From the NCBI GenBank assembly GCA_002401885.1, contig NVUL01000046.1, positions 1-64,000 of the forward strand: 64,000 nucleotides of DNA, written 5' to 3'. Origin of the DNA: SAR86 cluster bacterium (GTDB taxonomy: Bacteria; Pseudomonadota; Gammaproteobacteria; Pseudomonadales; Pseudohongiellaceae). Position 1 is the first letter of the stretch; every line of letters starts with the position of its first letter. Position numbers and translations under genes: made by a program. This document shows positions 46,376 through 57,270 of the stretch, in pieces. Under the pieces are notes generated by a model. That model worked only from the letters and a program-made list of their open reading frames with translations. It did no database searches and had not been told where the DNA came from.

Positions 46376-48835
46376 CTATAAGCTATCCGCTATCCCCTCC
46401 AGCGTTTCCGCCAAAGACGCATAACGGATACCCGAGATGCCATTGTAATCACCAGCAACTTCGGAAAAATCATCTGCTAGGTTATTGAGCGCGCGCATCG
46501 TGCTACGCCGGTTGCCATTTTCTCCAGCTAATAAATCCTCGGCACGCTCTAGCGCATCGCTTAGCTCGCTCGCCTGACTTGTGGTGAGTCGGTTTTCACG
46601 TTGCAACTGATCCATATACGCTCGTGCGACAACTGGTACCGCAGGCCATTCGACAATCTCTTGCGTCTGCGCGTTGACGATGCCGTTTAACTCCGGCAAT
46701 GAGGCCGCTGCGATTTCGTTCTCGGTCAGATAATCGCTAGACTGCAGGGCGAACACATCGAGGCCGCGGGATATTTCCGTGCCGTAGATGTGGCCGTTAT
46801 ACCAGTAGGTGGACCAGTATCCTCCAGTAATCAATTCCTCTTCATCAATGGGCCCACGGTCGAAGAACGCGATCTCGATCGGATTCGCTGAGTCGGTGAA
46901 ATCTACGATGGACACACCGCCCTGATACCAGGCTTGAACGAATAGGTCGCGGCCGGGCACGGGAATCAAGGAGCCGTTGTGAGCAACGCAGTTCTCCGTA
47001 TCAGTTTGTGGGGCCGACATTTTATAGTGACTACGGAATTGTAGCTTGCCATCGACGATGTCATAGAAGGCATCCGCTCCCCAGGTTAGAGGATCTTGCG
47101 CTCTACATCTAGGACGGCCCCCACCGCCCCACTCGTCGGTAAAGATCACCTTGTCGCCGCGGTTATTAAAAGTAGCCGAGTGCCAGTAAGAGAATCCGGG
47201 ATCGATTACCTGATCCAGTCGTTCGGGATTAGTTGGATCGGAGATATCCAACAGAATGCCATTACCAGAACACGCGCCAGCGGCTAGGCCTATGTCGGGG
47301 AACGTAGTAATGTCATGACACTGATTTGTTTGTCTCGTAGTCTGCGTGTCGTCGCCGTGATCGCCCCCGCCCCACAAGCCCGCCAGTGTTCCGCTATCAG
47401 GGTCAGCGAAGATAAAGGGACGGTTAACAATGCGTGCTGCAGCTGGATTTTCTGCAGGAATTTCGATGACTTCTATGCGGAATAACGCCGAGTTCTCATC
47501 TTCGAAGGGTGAATCATTGGAACAACCTGCCAACTCCTCGTCATCTCGTACCGCACTCGTGCCGGATACATAGACATAGATGTTGCCTGAAACTGTAGTC
47601 GGGTCAGACACCACAGTATGTGTGTGTGAGCCGCGACAGGTTTGTACCGCGGCAACCTGAATTGGGTTAGTGAAATCGCTTACGTCGAAGATGCGAATTC
47701 CCTTCACACGCTCATCACTAACAGGTTCCGGCACTCCTTGTAGTCCGCAATCCAATCTTCCTCGAACTTCCTGAACAGACATAATCAGCAAGTTACCCAC
47801 TAGCGACACATCTCCCTGCCCACCAGGACACACCACTGAGCCAATATGCCGTGGCGCTTGTGCATTGCTGATGTCATAGGTATTAAAGCCGTGGTAGTTA
47901 CCTGCCACCATGTAGTTCCCAGAGAACAGTAAGTCAGTATTGGAGAAACTCAGCAAGGCCGGGCGCGGATCTGAATTTTCGTCCTCCTCCTCTTCATCTG
48001 ATGTCTCGGGGACATCACCATTTGCGGCTGCTTCAAGCTCGAGCAGGCGACTCGCAGAAAGGCCGGACGGTCTCTCGGGGTCGAAGAAGCCTGCCGGCTT
48101 AGGCAGTGATGCAACGATCCGCATATTTAGCGCGGCTTCGCCCGCATCTCGAAAGCCTGCGGCCAAACCAACTCGAGGATCGGGATTAAGACTTGCGAGC
48201 AGAAGGTCCATGCGCTCGATCTCCGATGTCTGATCGGAGGTCACATCGGACGTAAATTCGTAGAGGAGTGGGTCTTGCACAGACCCGCGCTGGTCTAACA
48301 ACATCTCCACCATGTCCAGAGCACCCTGATGGTGATCGATCATATATTCCAGATAGAGGCGGTTAAACTCGGGCCCGGATGAGGCAGTAAGTGTAGCCAT
48401 CTGCTCATCGCTGAGCATGCCCTCCATGCGCTCGAAACCGGGCTGATGATGAACATCCTCGGCAGGCGCCTCTAGCCCCTGATCGCGCAGCCAGCCCTGC
48501 ATCATAGAAATCTCATCGTCCTGCGAGAGAGTAATACGCGCGGCGACTGCCAGGACCATCGTGTGGTTAGTTCTACTGTCTGCGAGCGCCGACATTTCTT
48601 TCGCCTGCGCGTGATGAGGAATCATGCCGCGCAGGAACTGAATATCACCGAGAGAGTACGAGACATTAGCGAGATCGGAAGCCTCTTCTGCCGTAATAAT
48701 TCGGCCCGGCTGCCCTGGTGCGCCCGGCTGAATTATAGGTACCTGAGCCTGTAGCACCGAAGAAATACTAAATGCTGCCAGCGCAGTCAGCACGGCCCAG
48801 CCAGAATTAGAATGAATCCGTCTTGGGAAAGACAT
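46376..48835 (-). CDS. DUF305 domain fused to LVIVD-type beta-propeller, secreted
   Basis: IQFLRGMIPHHAQAKEMSALA and MIDHHQGALDMVEML (DUF305); NYHGFNTYDISNAQAPRHIGSV propeller blades. Confidence 0.82.
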   Translation of the reverse strand: MSFPRRIHSNSGWAVLTALAAFSISSVLQAQVPIIQPGAPGQPGRIITAEEASDLANVSYSLGDIQFLRGMIPHHAQAKEMSALADSRTNHTMVLAVAARITLSQDDEISMMQGWLRDQGLEAPAEDVHHQPGFERMEGMLSDEQMATLTASSGPEFNRLYLEYMIDHHQGALDMVEMLLDQRGSVQDPLLYEFTSDVTSDQTSEIERMDLLLASLNPDPRVGLAAGFRDAGEAALNMRIVASLPKPAGFFDPERPSGLSASRLLELEAAANGDVPETSDEEEEDENSDPRPALLSFSNTDLLFSGNYMVAGNYHGFNTYDISNAQAPRHIGSVVCPGGQGDVSLVGNLLIMSVQEVRGRLDCGLQGVPEPVSDERVKGIRIFDVSDFTNPIQVAAVQTCRGSHTHTVVSDPTTVSGNIYVYVSGTSAVRDDEELAGCSNDSPFEDENSALFRIEVIEIPAENPAAARIVNRPFIFADPDSGTLAGLWGGGDHGDDTQTTRQTNQCHDITTFPDIGLAAGACSGNGILLDISDPTNPERLDQVIDPGFSYWHSATFNNRGDKVIFTDEWGGGGRPRCRAQDPLTWGADAFYDIVDGKLQFRSHYKMSAPQTDTENCVAHNGSLIPVPGRDLFVQAWYQGGVSIVDFTDSANPIEIAFFDRGPIDEEELITGGYWSTYWYNGHIYGTEISRGLDVFALQSSDYLTENEIAAASLPELNGIVNAQTQEIVEWPAVPVVARAYMDQLQRENRLTTSQASELSDALERAEDLLAGENGNRRSTMRALNNLADDFSEVAGDYNGISGIRYASLAETLEGIADSL

Positions 48836-49138
48836 ATTGATAGCTCCCTAAGCTTAAGAGTGATCGTTGCTAAGTATTGGAAATATGGCCTAGAAGTATG
48901 CCTGAATCGGCGGGCAACACCAATACGGCAAATGGGTGTCTGACGGCAATCGCATTAGCGAATAGAGCAGTCAGTTTCAGATGCCGTTGTCCACGAAATA
49001 CCGGGAGGGGATCACGCTATCAGAAGCTGCTACCTGAAAACTCAGGAGACTACTGCTTCAACTCTGAACATGATTAATGGAGTAACTTTGTTCTCGTCTT
49101 AACAATTTGTGAATTTAATGCGTCTATTTCATTCAATA

Positions 49139-49172
49139 AAAAGCCCCATTCAGCGGTGCCGAACAGGGCTTA
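49139..49172 (-). terminator. Probable Rho-independent terminator for the YceI gene
   Basis: Minus strand: aagccctgttcggcaccgctgaatggggcttttta. Confidence 0.7.
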
Positions 49173-49196
49173 AGTATCATTGCAAGAAAATCGTGT

Positions 49197-49841
49197 CTAT
49201 TCAGGAACCGCCATAAACTCAACATGAATCTCAAGCTCGATATTATCTCCGACACCGAAGCTTGTGAATCTATCTAGGCCAAAGTCGGAGCGCAGAAACT
49301 CACCGCTTGCCGAGAAGCCCAGCGTATAGCTGCGAGTAAGAAAATTTCGACCGCCTCCATGGAAATTAATTTCCAAATTCATTGGAAGCGTAACACCGAG
49401 TAGAGTCATGTCGCCCTGAAATACGAATGTGTCTTCGTCGATCGCTTCGACAAAGGAAGTCGTCTTGAATGCAGCCTGTGGAAATTCTTCAACATTGAAC
49501 CAGCTGCCACCGCGCAACTCTTCTGCGAAGACATCATTATTAATATCCAAGCCAGCTGTATTAATTATTACTTCCAGAGTCGAATCCTCGATATTTTCCG
49601 GATCGAAATCCAAAGATGCATCGAAGTCGTTAAATCTACCGATGAAGGTGGAGAACCCTAGATGATTAATCTTCCACAACAACGTCGCATGATCTGGATC
49701 AAGCGTGTATGCGCCGCCTCTAAGCTCGGTTATGTCTGTGTTGAAATCAGGTGTCAGCAATCGATCGCATGAAACCAGGAATGCCGAACAAACTAGAATT
49801 AGTAAAAGACGACGTGTGTTGGAAAAAAATCGAGTAAACAT
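49197..49841 (-). CDS. YceI-family lipoprotein
   Basis: Lipobox LVSC; YTLDPDHATLLWKINHLGFSTFIGRFNDFDASLDFDPEN. Confidence 0.9.
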   Translation of the reverse strand: MFTRFFSNTRRLLLILVCSAFLVSCDRLLTPDFNTDITELRGGAYTLDPDHATLLWKINHLGFSTFIGRFNDFDASLDFDPENIEDSTLEVIINTAGLDINNDVFAEELRGGSWFNVEEFPQAAFKTTSFVEAIDEDTFVFQGDMTLLGVTLPMNLEINFHGGGRNFLTRSYTLGFSASGEFLRSDFGLDRFTSFGVGDNIELEIHVEFMAVPE

Positions 49842-49873
49842 TGATATAGCCTATTTGTTAGTAAACTTATTGA

Positions 49874-50455
49874 TTATTCTTGTACGGCGTAGACGTCTAT
49901 AGTGACGGTTACATCGTTTGGAACCTCGGAAGTATTCGCCCAGTAACCTTGGCCAACGCCGAAGTCGAGACGCTGAAGTATCACTTCGCTAGTGAGGTTG
50001 AAACAAACACTCCCATCGCATGTCTCGATACTCAGGTCGAATGGAAAAGTTAGCGGGTGAGTTTGGTCACGAATTGTTAATGTGCCGTCGGCTTCAAATG
50101 AAGTTACGCCAGTTAAGCGACACTCCTCAGCCTTAAAAGTTGCTGTCGGCCAAGAGTCTACATCGAACAATTCATAGTCGAGCAAGTAGTCCAGAACTTC
50201 CGGTGAATCGACATCAATATCAGCGATGTTAATAGTTACGTTGAATTCGCAACTAGTAGGGCGCATGGGATCGATATCGAAAGTAGCCTGTATATTTGTA
50301 AATCGGCCCTCGTAGGGATCCGTACCATAGGCATACTTAAATGTTACCAATGAATTTCCTGGATCAATTACCCAGTTCGCTGCCTGAACAGGCAAGCCGA
50401 TCAATAGCAAAGGTAGTGCCAGTACAGCTCGATTTAAAAAAGTTCGCATAGTCAT
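49874..50455 (-). CDS. YceI-family secreted protein
   Basis: WVIDPGNSLVTFKYAYGTDPYEGRFTNIQATFDIDPM; C-terminal NDVTVTIDVYA. Confidence 0.88.
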   Translation of the reverse strand: MTMRTFLNRAVLALPLLLIGLPVQAANWVIDPGNSLVTFKYAYGTDPYEGRFTNIQATFDIDPMRPTSCEFNVTINIADIDVDSPEVLDYLLDYELFDVDSWPTATFKAEECRLTGVTSFEADGTLTIRDQTHPLTFPFDLSIETCDGSVCFNLTSEVILQRLDFGVGQGYWANTSEVPNDVTVTIDVYAVQE

Positions 50456-50475
50456 AATTACTCCTAGTTTAAAGA

Positions 50476-52416
50476 TTACGGTAGGGCTAAGGCCACTAAC
50501 TGAGTAGCGCCAGCGTTACCGCTAACGAACATGGCAATGTACTGCTTGCCATCGACTTCATAAGTCATGGGCTGCCCAGATTGCATGTTGGGCAGATCTA
50601 TTTCAGCAACAATTTCGCCGGTTTGCTTATCGTAAGCACGGAATATGGGGCTAGCACCTGGGCCACCGCCACCTTCGCCAGCAAACAACAATGTTTTAGT
50701 TAGAACCAATCCCGCTCTCGTCGGCACTCCCGTGCGTGGGAGGTCCACTCCCTGCAAGGCAGGATGATTCTTGATGCGGTCTGGGGTATCGGCGTTCGCT
50801 ACCTGAAACACATGGTCGCCAGTATTCATATCGATAGCAGTGATGCGGCCGTAGGGAGGCTTAATAACATCCAAGCCCTGCACTCTCGGCACACGTACGC
50901 CGAAGGCCATACTATAGGCGAGGTCTGAATCCGGATCGTTGCCTACTGATAAGAGCGCCAGAGCCGTTCTTGAGGGTACGTAGATAATGCCCGTCTCAGG
51001 ATCCATTGCCGAACCTTCCCAGTTAGCACCGCCGGTAGACGAAGGCAGGCTCAAAACACCGCGCGTGCCGTCCGCTGCATCAACGAGAGATGGAGGCGTG
51101 TAAAGGTTGGGGCCGAAGCGAAAGTCTGAAACTGCTTCCATCGCCGCAGCTCGAAGCTCCGGTGTGAAATCGATTATGTCGTCTTCCGAAACTCCCTGAC
51201 GGTCAAATGGTGCTGGTTTCGTTGGGAATGGCTGTGTCGCTGCGTACCACTCACCGGGCACATCGCCGGCCGGAACCGGTAGTTCCTCGATTGGCCATAC
51301 TGGCTCTCCAGTGAGGCGATCGAAGGTGTAAACCCAGTTTTGTTTGGTGACTTGCATGACGATCTTGCGACCGTTTGGTAAATCCGCGACTACCGGAGCT
51401 GAGGGATTATCCCAGTCCCAGATGTCATGATGAATTAACTGGAAATGCCACTGTCGCTCTCCGGTCTTTATATCCACGGCAACTAGTGCGTTGGCGAATA
51501 GATTGTCACCCGGACGATCACCGCCGAAACGGTCACCCGTTGCTGATTCTACCGGCAGATAAAGGTGACCCATCTCCGGATCTCCTGACATTGTCGCCCA
51601 AACACCAGCATTACCCGTAAATTCAACGCCGCCATCTAGCCACGTTTCAAAGCCTACTTCGCCGCGCTCTGGAATAGTGTGGAAGGTCCATAAATGTTCG
51701 CCGGTACGCGCATCATAAGCGCGCACGTCACCCTTAACATTCGATTTGGAACGCGGGCGCATACCTACACGGTGCGCTGGCCCTACCACAACCACATCGT
51801 TCATCACGAACGGAGGCATGGAAGAACCTATATCGATGTCGTCGTATCTGTCGTCTTCGGCGTTTCTGAGCCCCATGAACAGGTCTACACTGCCATTTTC
51901 ACCAAAATTCGGATCAGGAATACCAGTCTTTGCATCTAATGAAACCAGCTGAAAGCCTGGAGTAATACTTAGGATGCGGTCTTCACCGTTTGATCGATAG
52001 TGTGACAAACCGCGGCCAGCACCTTTACGTGGTGCGTGATCAAATCTCTCACCTTCTTGCGGCCGCCAAAGCCACAATAGTTGTCCAGTAGCGGCATCGA
52101 TAGCCCCAACATTTCGCGTATTGCCCATGGTGACATAGAGCACACCATCGATTGCGATGGGTGTAGACGGATTATTGAATTCGGCCGAGGGGCCTATCGG
52201 ACCAGTGTTGAAACTCCAAGCGACTTCAAGCTCGCCAACATTTTCTGCATTGATCTGGTCGAGAGGAGAATAGCGCTGGGCAAATTTGCCGCCGTGATGA
52301 TCGGGCCAGTCTCCATCAAAGACAGTGGTGCCGGACTGGCTCCAAGCTACTGAGGTACAGGCTATGGCGCCGATACTCAGAATGAATGATGAAATCAGTC
52401 GTTTCGTTGCTAACAT
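50476..52416 (-). CDS. PQQ-dependent dehydrogenase (glucose-dehydrogenase-like quinoprotein propeller)
   Basis: W-motif propeller repeats; HHDIWDWDNPSAPVV; PGDNLFANALVAVDIKTGERQWHFQ. Start at 52416 (MLATKRLISS). Confidence 0.85.
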   Translation of the reverse strand: MLATKRLISSFILSIGAIACTSVAWSQSGTTVFDGDWPDHHGGKFAQRYSPLDQINAENVGELEVAWSFNTGPIGPSAEFNNPSTPIAIDGVLYVTMGNTRNVGAIDAATGQLLWLWRPQEGERFDHAPRKGAGRGLSHYRSNGEDRILSITPGFQLVSLDAKTGIPDPNFGENGSVDLFMGLRNAEDDRYDDIDIGSSMPPFVMNDVVVVGPAHRVGMRPRSKSNVKGDVRAYDARTGEHLWTFHTIPERGEVGFETWLDGGVEFTGNAGVWATMSGDPEMGHLYLPVESATGDRFGGDRPGDNLFANALVAVDIKTGERQWHFQLIHHDIWDWDNPSAPVVADLPNGRKIVMQVTKQNWVYTFDRLTGEPVWPIEELPVPAGDVPGEWYAATQPFPTKPAPFDRQGVSEDDIIDFTPELRAAAMEAVSDFRFGPNLYTPPSLVDAADGTRGVLSLPSSTGGANWEGSAMDPETGIIYVPSRTALALLSVGNDPDSDLAYSMAFGVRVPRVQGLDVIKPPYGRITAIDMNTGDHVFQVANADTPDRIKNHPALQGVDLPRTGVPTRAGLVLTKTLLFAGEGGGGPGASPIFRAYDKQTGEIVAEIDLPNMQSGQPMTYEVDGKQYIAMFVSGNAGATQLVALALP

Positions 52417-52810
52417 CTCTATCTCCAGAAAGTAATTCTTTAGTTCCAGCGTACCCGTCAAACGAGCCGACCGTGTTGTTTAGCCGCCAAAAATTACAGC
52501 AGTGTAGGTACTTATCTATGCCTGCAGTAATTGCCTGTAATAAGCGGGAGGAGAAGGATAAGCAATCTCTCCACTACAAGCAAGTGGGCAACAACAGTCT
52601 ATTTCGAAAACCATGATAGATATCAATTGCTTAACCAAATATGAATAAGCGGGTTTGTAATTCTTTGTAACGAGTAAAGCCGTGCGTCTGCCTGCCACTA
52701 AAAAACGTCCATACGTCTCGTCTGGCACCCAAAACGGCTATATATTCCTAGATTACTGATATAGACTCGACGAACTAAATTGCTCGGATTCCTGAGCTGA
52801 GGAGATCACC

Positions 52811-53206
52811 ATGAAGAATACAATCTTACAAAGATTCTTATTGATTGCCGTTATCGGACTGTTTTCACAGTTTTCAGTAGCCCAAGACAACAGCGCCAAT
52901 GCAGCTGCGGCCAAGCAGATAGCCGATATTGTTGCTAGCCTTAACCACTTCCCTTCGGATGCCGACAAATCTGCACTGAATGCGATCATCAGTGATTCCT
53001 CATTGGCAGGGGGTATCCACGCTATGGCTAGCGCCGTAGTCAATATCCAGCATTCGGCGAATATGGAAGGCAAAACTGCCATGGCAGCGCTTCAGGGAAA
53101 TGAGGAGGCTCCGGATCGAGCAAAGACATTGGCCGGAATCATCGCGAGCCTTAATCACACCGCCAGCGCTGATGCGAAAGCTGAGTTAGCACAGCTATTT
53201 CCATAG
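52811..53206 (+). CDS. Small secreted helical protein of unknown function
   Basis: Signal peptide; duplicated motif IADIVASLNH... / LAGIIASLNH.... Confidence 0.65.
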   Translation: MKNTILQRFLLIAVIGLFSQFSVAQDNSANAAAAKQIADIVASLNHFPSDADKSALNAIISDSSLAGGIHAMASAVVNIQHSANMEGKTAMAALQGNEEAPDRAKTLAGIIASLNHTASADAKAELAQLFP

Positions 53207-53295
53207 AGAATTAGAGTCAGGATTTACCCGTTTAACAGGCTCGCCTATCTAGTATGGGCGAGCCTGAATTGATTAGAACTAAAGAGGAATACCTT

Positions 53296-54465
53296 ATGTT
53301 TCGCAATTTGTTAAAACTTGCTGGTACCGCCGTACTAGCAACTGCCGCGGCTGGCGTTAACGCGCAGTCGGACGTATACCACGCAGCCAACCATGACTAC
53401 AAAGTCGTGGCTGTAGCCGACGATCTGGTCCAACCATGGTCCATGGCCTGGCTACCCGGCGGCGATATGCTAATTACAGAAAAACCTGGCCGCCTGCGAG
53501 TCGTTCGTGACGGACGCCTTCTTCCCGAAGCAGTTCCCGGGGTCCCAGACGTATTCTATGAAGGTCAGGGTGGTCTGTTTGACGTCTTGCCTCATCCAAA
53601 TTTCAACGATAACCGCTGGGTCTATCTAACCTATTCCAAGGAAACGGAAGGCAGCTCAGCAACAGCTATTGCACGCGGTCGTTTTGAGAATGACCGGCTG
53701 ACCAATGTCGTAGAAATATTCGAAGCACAAGCAAGAGGCTTCGGGCACTACGGCGGCAAAATCGTTTTCGATAACGATGGCTATATGTTTCTAACGCTAG
53801 GCGATCGCATGGCTCCACCGGTTGGAGATGAAGCTGCTCTGCGCGCTCACCCGGCACAGGATCGCAGCAATCACCAGGGCGTAGTCGTGCGCCTGAACGA
53901 CGATGGCACCGTGCCTGATGACAATCCGTTTGTGGGACAGTCTGGCATACTTCCTGAAATCTGGAGCTACGGCCACCGCAGCCCTCAAGGTCTAGCGATT
54001 CACCCGGAGACAGGTGATCTATGGGAGTCTGAACACGGTCCACAAGGCGGCGATGAAATTAACCGCATCGAGCCTGGCAATAACTATGGCTGGCCGGTAG
54101 TTGGTCGTGGCGCAAACTATGGCGCATTCGGCAGACCTATCCATATCGGTATCAGTGAAGAAGGCATGGTACAACCTGCGCAGTTCTGGGTGCCGTCAAT
54201 CGCCACATCTGGCCTCATGGTCTACTCAGGCGATAAGTTCCCAATGTGGTACGGCAACATCTTCTCTGGCTCGTTAGCTGGAGAGCAGCTTGCTCGCTTG
54301 CAGCTATCCGATGACTACAGCCGCGTAGTCGTAGAAGAAACGCTTGTGTATGACATCGGTCGAATCCGTGATGTACGTCAGGGTCCAGATGGCTATATCT
54401 ACTTAGCCGTTTCCGATCGCAACGGTGATCCAACTTCGGTTGTTCGCCTAGAGCCGGCTGACTAA
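53296..54465 (+). CDS. PQQ-dependent sugar (aldose) dehydrogenase family protein, soluble GDH-like
   Basis: LVQPWSMAWLPGGDMLITEKPGRLRVV; YGHRSPQGLAIHPETGDLWESEHGPQGGDEINRIEPGNNYGWP. Confidence 0.92.
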   Translation: MFRNLLKLAGTAVLATAAAGVNAQSDVYHAANHDYKVVAVADDLVQPWSMAWLPGGDMLITEKPGRLRVVRDGRLLPEAVPGVPDVFYEGQGGLFDVLPHPNFNDNRWVYLTYSKETEGSSATAIARGRFENDRLTNVVEIFEAQARGFGHYGGKIVFDNDGYMFLTLGDRMAPPVGDEAALRAHPAQDRSNHQGVVVRLNDDGTVPDDNPFVGQSGILPEIWSYGHRSPQGLAIHPETGDLWESEHGPQGGDEINRIEPGNNYGWPVVGRGANYGAFGRPIHIGISEEGMVQPAQFWVPSIATSGLMVYSGDKFPMWYGNIFSGSLAGEQLARLQLSDDYSRVVVEETLVYDIGRIRDVRQGPDGYIYLAVSDRNGDPTSVVRLEPAD

Positions 54466-54486
54466 GTCTTCCGCTCAGTGTTTGAG

Positions 54487-54516
54487 AAAAAGGGCCTCCA
54501 GGGGCCCTTTTTTTTG
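54487..54516 (+). terminator. Rho-independent terminator
   Basis: aaaaagggcctccaggggccctttttttt 3' of the sugar dehydrogenase. Confidence 0.85.
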
Positions 54517-54797
54517 GCTCACATTCCCGTTTCCCCGTCCCATGCCGAATATGGCGAATTTCATCAAACAATAGCCTTTTCGCACACACCGTCCGCAGCG
54601 CGGAGCGCATAGCGTCAAACAAAAATCCCCATTTTAGGGCCGAGAAGCCCATAGCTTAAGGGGTCCGTAGTCCCGCTCGTCCGACAGCCCGTGCTGGCGC
54701 GATTGTTGCTTTATTAGCTACTAGCAGAAGCTGACACGCGAGCACAATCTTGATTCAATCAAGGCTAGCTCTATAAGAAGTCTTAAGGAGACCTTTC

Positions 54798-55670
54798 ATG
54801 GCCGACATGCTGCAATTCGAATCGAAGGACGAAGACCCACAACAGCAAGATGCTGAGCAGCCAGATAAACAACGTCAGAGCACTGCGGACCGTCGCTACA
54901 GCAGCGACGAAGTCGCCGACATCATTCGCTTTAGTCTATTGGACGAATCTGGCAAGCCAGAAGAAGCCGTCGACCATGAAGAGCTCCTGTCTATAGGCAG
55001 GGAATTCGGCGTCGATAATACGCAGATCGATCGCGCCATTCACTCGCTCGAGGAAGAGCGCCGCACCAAGGACAAGGAGCAACATCTCTGGCAAAAGTTC
55101 AAAGCCCACTGCATGACTTCCGTCGCCATCATGGCCCTGTGCGTATTCATTAATATTTTTACAGGAATGGCAGTCTTCTGGGCAGGCTATGTCGTGCTCG
55201 GCATGGGTTTGTTTTTACTAGGGCACTATGCCGGCGTGCGTTACGCGCCGGAGTTTGTCGAGATGGCTTTCGAGCGAAGCCGTGGTCTCGCGCGAAACTA
55301 CTACGAAGATCAGTATGTGGACGACGTGAATGTGGCATTCAATGTCTGTGATAGTTCGGGGCTGTTAGAATCGGATGGCTTGATATCCTTCGCAGACGAC
55401 ACCCTAAAGGTTGAGTATCAGACAACCGATTCCGTACTTGGCGTATTCAAGACATCCGTGAAAGAAATAGAAATTGCACTAGGCGATATTCGACGGGCAA
55501 GAATGGAACGCAAGATGTTCGGCTCGGAACTCGTCTTACAGGGAAGTAGTCTTCGCATTTTTAGAAACTTGCCGGGCAGCAAGGGCGGAAATCTTCGTAT
55601 CAAGATTAGTCGTCAGTCACAGCTAGCTGCACAAAACCTTGTCGATGAGATTACAGCTGCCAAGAGTTAG
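54798..55670 (+). CDS. 2TM-domain-like membrane protein of unknown function
   Basis: RYSSDEVADIIRFSLLDE...VDHEELLSIGREFGVDNTQI followed by two TM helices. Confidence 0.65.
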   Translation: MADMLQFESKDEDPQQQDAEQPDKQRQSTADRRYSSDEVADIIRFSLLDESGKPEEAVDHEELLSIGREFGVDNTQIDRAIHSLEEERRTKDKEQHLWQKFKAHCMTSVAIMALCVFINIFTGMAVFWAGYVVLGMGLFLLGHYAGVRYAPEFVEMAFERSRGLARNYYEDQYVDDVNVAFNVCDSSGLLESDGLISFADDTLKVEYQTTDSVLGVFKTSVKEIEIALGDIRRARMERKMFGSELVLQGSSLRIFRNLPGSKGGNLRIKISRQSQLAAQNLVDEITAAKS

Positions 55671-56160
55671 CAGGTTTAGCTTAAAAAATTTGGCAATCAG
55701 CGGTGAAGATTTTCACACTTTCGTCTGGGCTGGAATCATTAGACCAAGGTAAATTATTCCATCATTGTGTTGTTAAACCGCTAAGAAATTGCTGGGCGCC
55801 AGAGAGCAGCGGCACGTAGTAGTATCGACTGCGAGCTTGCATATCGCCCGCACGCAGGATTGGAGTCTGCCACTCGTTCTGCGCCTGATTCTGAGTAAAT
55901 ACAGACAAAGGTAGCAGTGTGCTGCTCGCTGTGAGCCCTAGTCTCTGAACCAAACGTCTGAGAGTTATTCCCAAAGTTTTCTTTCCTGCCTGCTAACTGC
56001 ATCAAAATTTTACGAGTCATATTTTGACCACTCAGTTCATTGTAGTAGGCGTATCTTAATCTAGCCTATTCGCAACTTAGGCTTCATACTCAAAGGCACT
56101 CGCGCCGTGTGAAAACTGCTAGATATGAACCAGCAGTAAAAGAAAAATCAAGGATTCTCA

Positions 56161-57252
56161 ATGAACGAACTACAAATATTAAAGAGTGATATCACTCAAG
56201 CCCGGGTTGTTAGATCGGGGTTAGATATCGATGCACCTCTGGCGACTGGCGAAATTTTATTGAAGGTGGACAAATTTGGTTTTAGTGCAAATAACGTAAC
56301 CTATGCGGCAGCCGGTGACCAATTAGGTTACTGGCAGTTCTTTCCCGCCTCTGACAATGAGAGCAATACCTGGGGCATCATTCCCGTGTGGGGATTTGCT
56401 GATGTAGTGGCTAGCAGCGCGACGGGCGTCGACGTGGGCGAGAGAGTTTTTGGTTACTACCCTACCAATAGCTATCTTAAGATGGGCAACGTCAAGGTGC
56501 TAGAAAGTCGACTGATCGATGGTGCTGAACATCGATCCAAACTGCCTCCTGGCTACAACACTTATCGAAGGGTAGGCCTTGAGCCAGGCTACGACAGGAA
56601 CATGGACAATATGCGGATGCTCCTGTGGCCTTTGTATATTACGTCATTCTGTTTGTGGGACAGCTTGCAACACAATGGCTGGCATGGCGCAAAGCAGGTC
56701 GTCGTGATTAGTGCCTCGAGCAAGACCAGCATCGGGCTGGGCTATGCACTAGCTGCAGACACAGATGCCCCGACTTCGATTGGGTTCACCTCGAAAGGAA
56801 ATCAACAGTGGGTTGAGAATCTTGGCCTTTATGACCAAACAATCAACTATGATGCGCTCGAAGATATCGACGCATCGATACCCACGGTGATTGTGGACAT
56901 GTCGGGCAATTCGACATTGCTAGCGAACTTACACGCACATCTCGGCGAGAATCTGGCTCACTGCCTAAATGTCGGCCTAACTCATTGGAGCGAAGGCGGA
57001 AGAGATACCGGCATCCCAAAAGAGAAGAGAGAGTTCTTCTTCGCGCCCAGTCATATTCAAATGCGAATGAAAGAATGGGGGCCCGAAGAGTTCGACTCGA
57101 AGTCATCACAATTTATCACAGACTCATCTACACAGAGTGCAGACTGGATGAAAATTGAGAAGCTGGACGGTGTTGAGAAACTAGCCGACATTTACGGTGA
57201 TGTCTGTGCGGGCAAGTTACCGCCTGAGAAAGCGTTAGTGATTGAGCTATAG
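56161..57252 (+). CDS. DUF2855-family protein
   Basis: KVDKFGFSANNVTYAAAGDQLGYWQFFP... characteristic of DUF2855. Confidence 0.85.
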   Translation: MNELQILKSDITQARVVRSGLDIDAPLATGEILLKVDKFGFSANNVTYAAAGDQLGYWQFFPASDNESNTWGIIPVWGFADVVASSATGVDVGERVFGYYPTNSYLKMGNVKVLESRLIDGAEHRSKLPPGYNTYRRVGLEPGYDRNMDNMRMLLWPLYITSFCLWDSLQHNGWHGAKQVVVISASSKTSIGLGYALAADTDAPTSIGFTSKGNQQWVENLGLYDQTINYDALEDIDASIPTVIVDMSGNSTLLANLHAHLGENLAHCLNVGLTHWSEGGRDTGIPKEKREFFFAPSHIQMRMKEWGPEEFDSKSSQFITDSSTQSADWMKIEKLDGVEKLADIYGDVCAGKLPPEKALVIEL

Positions 57253-57270
57253 ACTCGCAAAGAATAGCTG

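Noticed and set aside
50476-52416. DWD motif (HHDIWDWDN) as lanthanide evidence in the glucose-dehydrogenase-like PQQ protein
   Set aside because: In the membrane GDH-type family an Asp at this +2 position is usual in calcium/magnesium enzymes, so it is not diagnostic.
54215-54652. ORF 54215..54652(-)
   Set aside because: Antisense to the sugar dehydrogenase and crossing its terminator.
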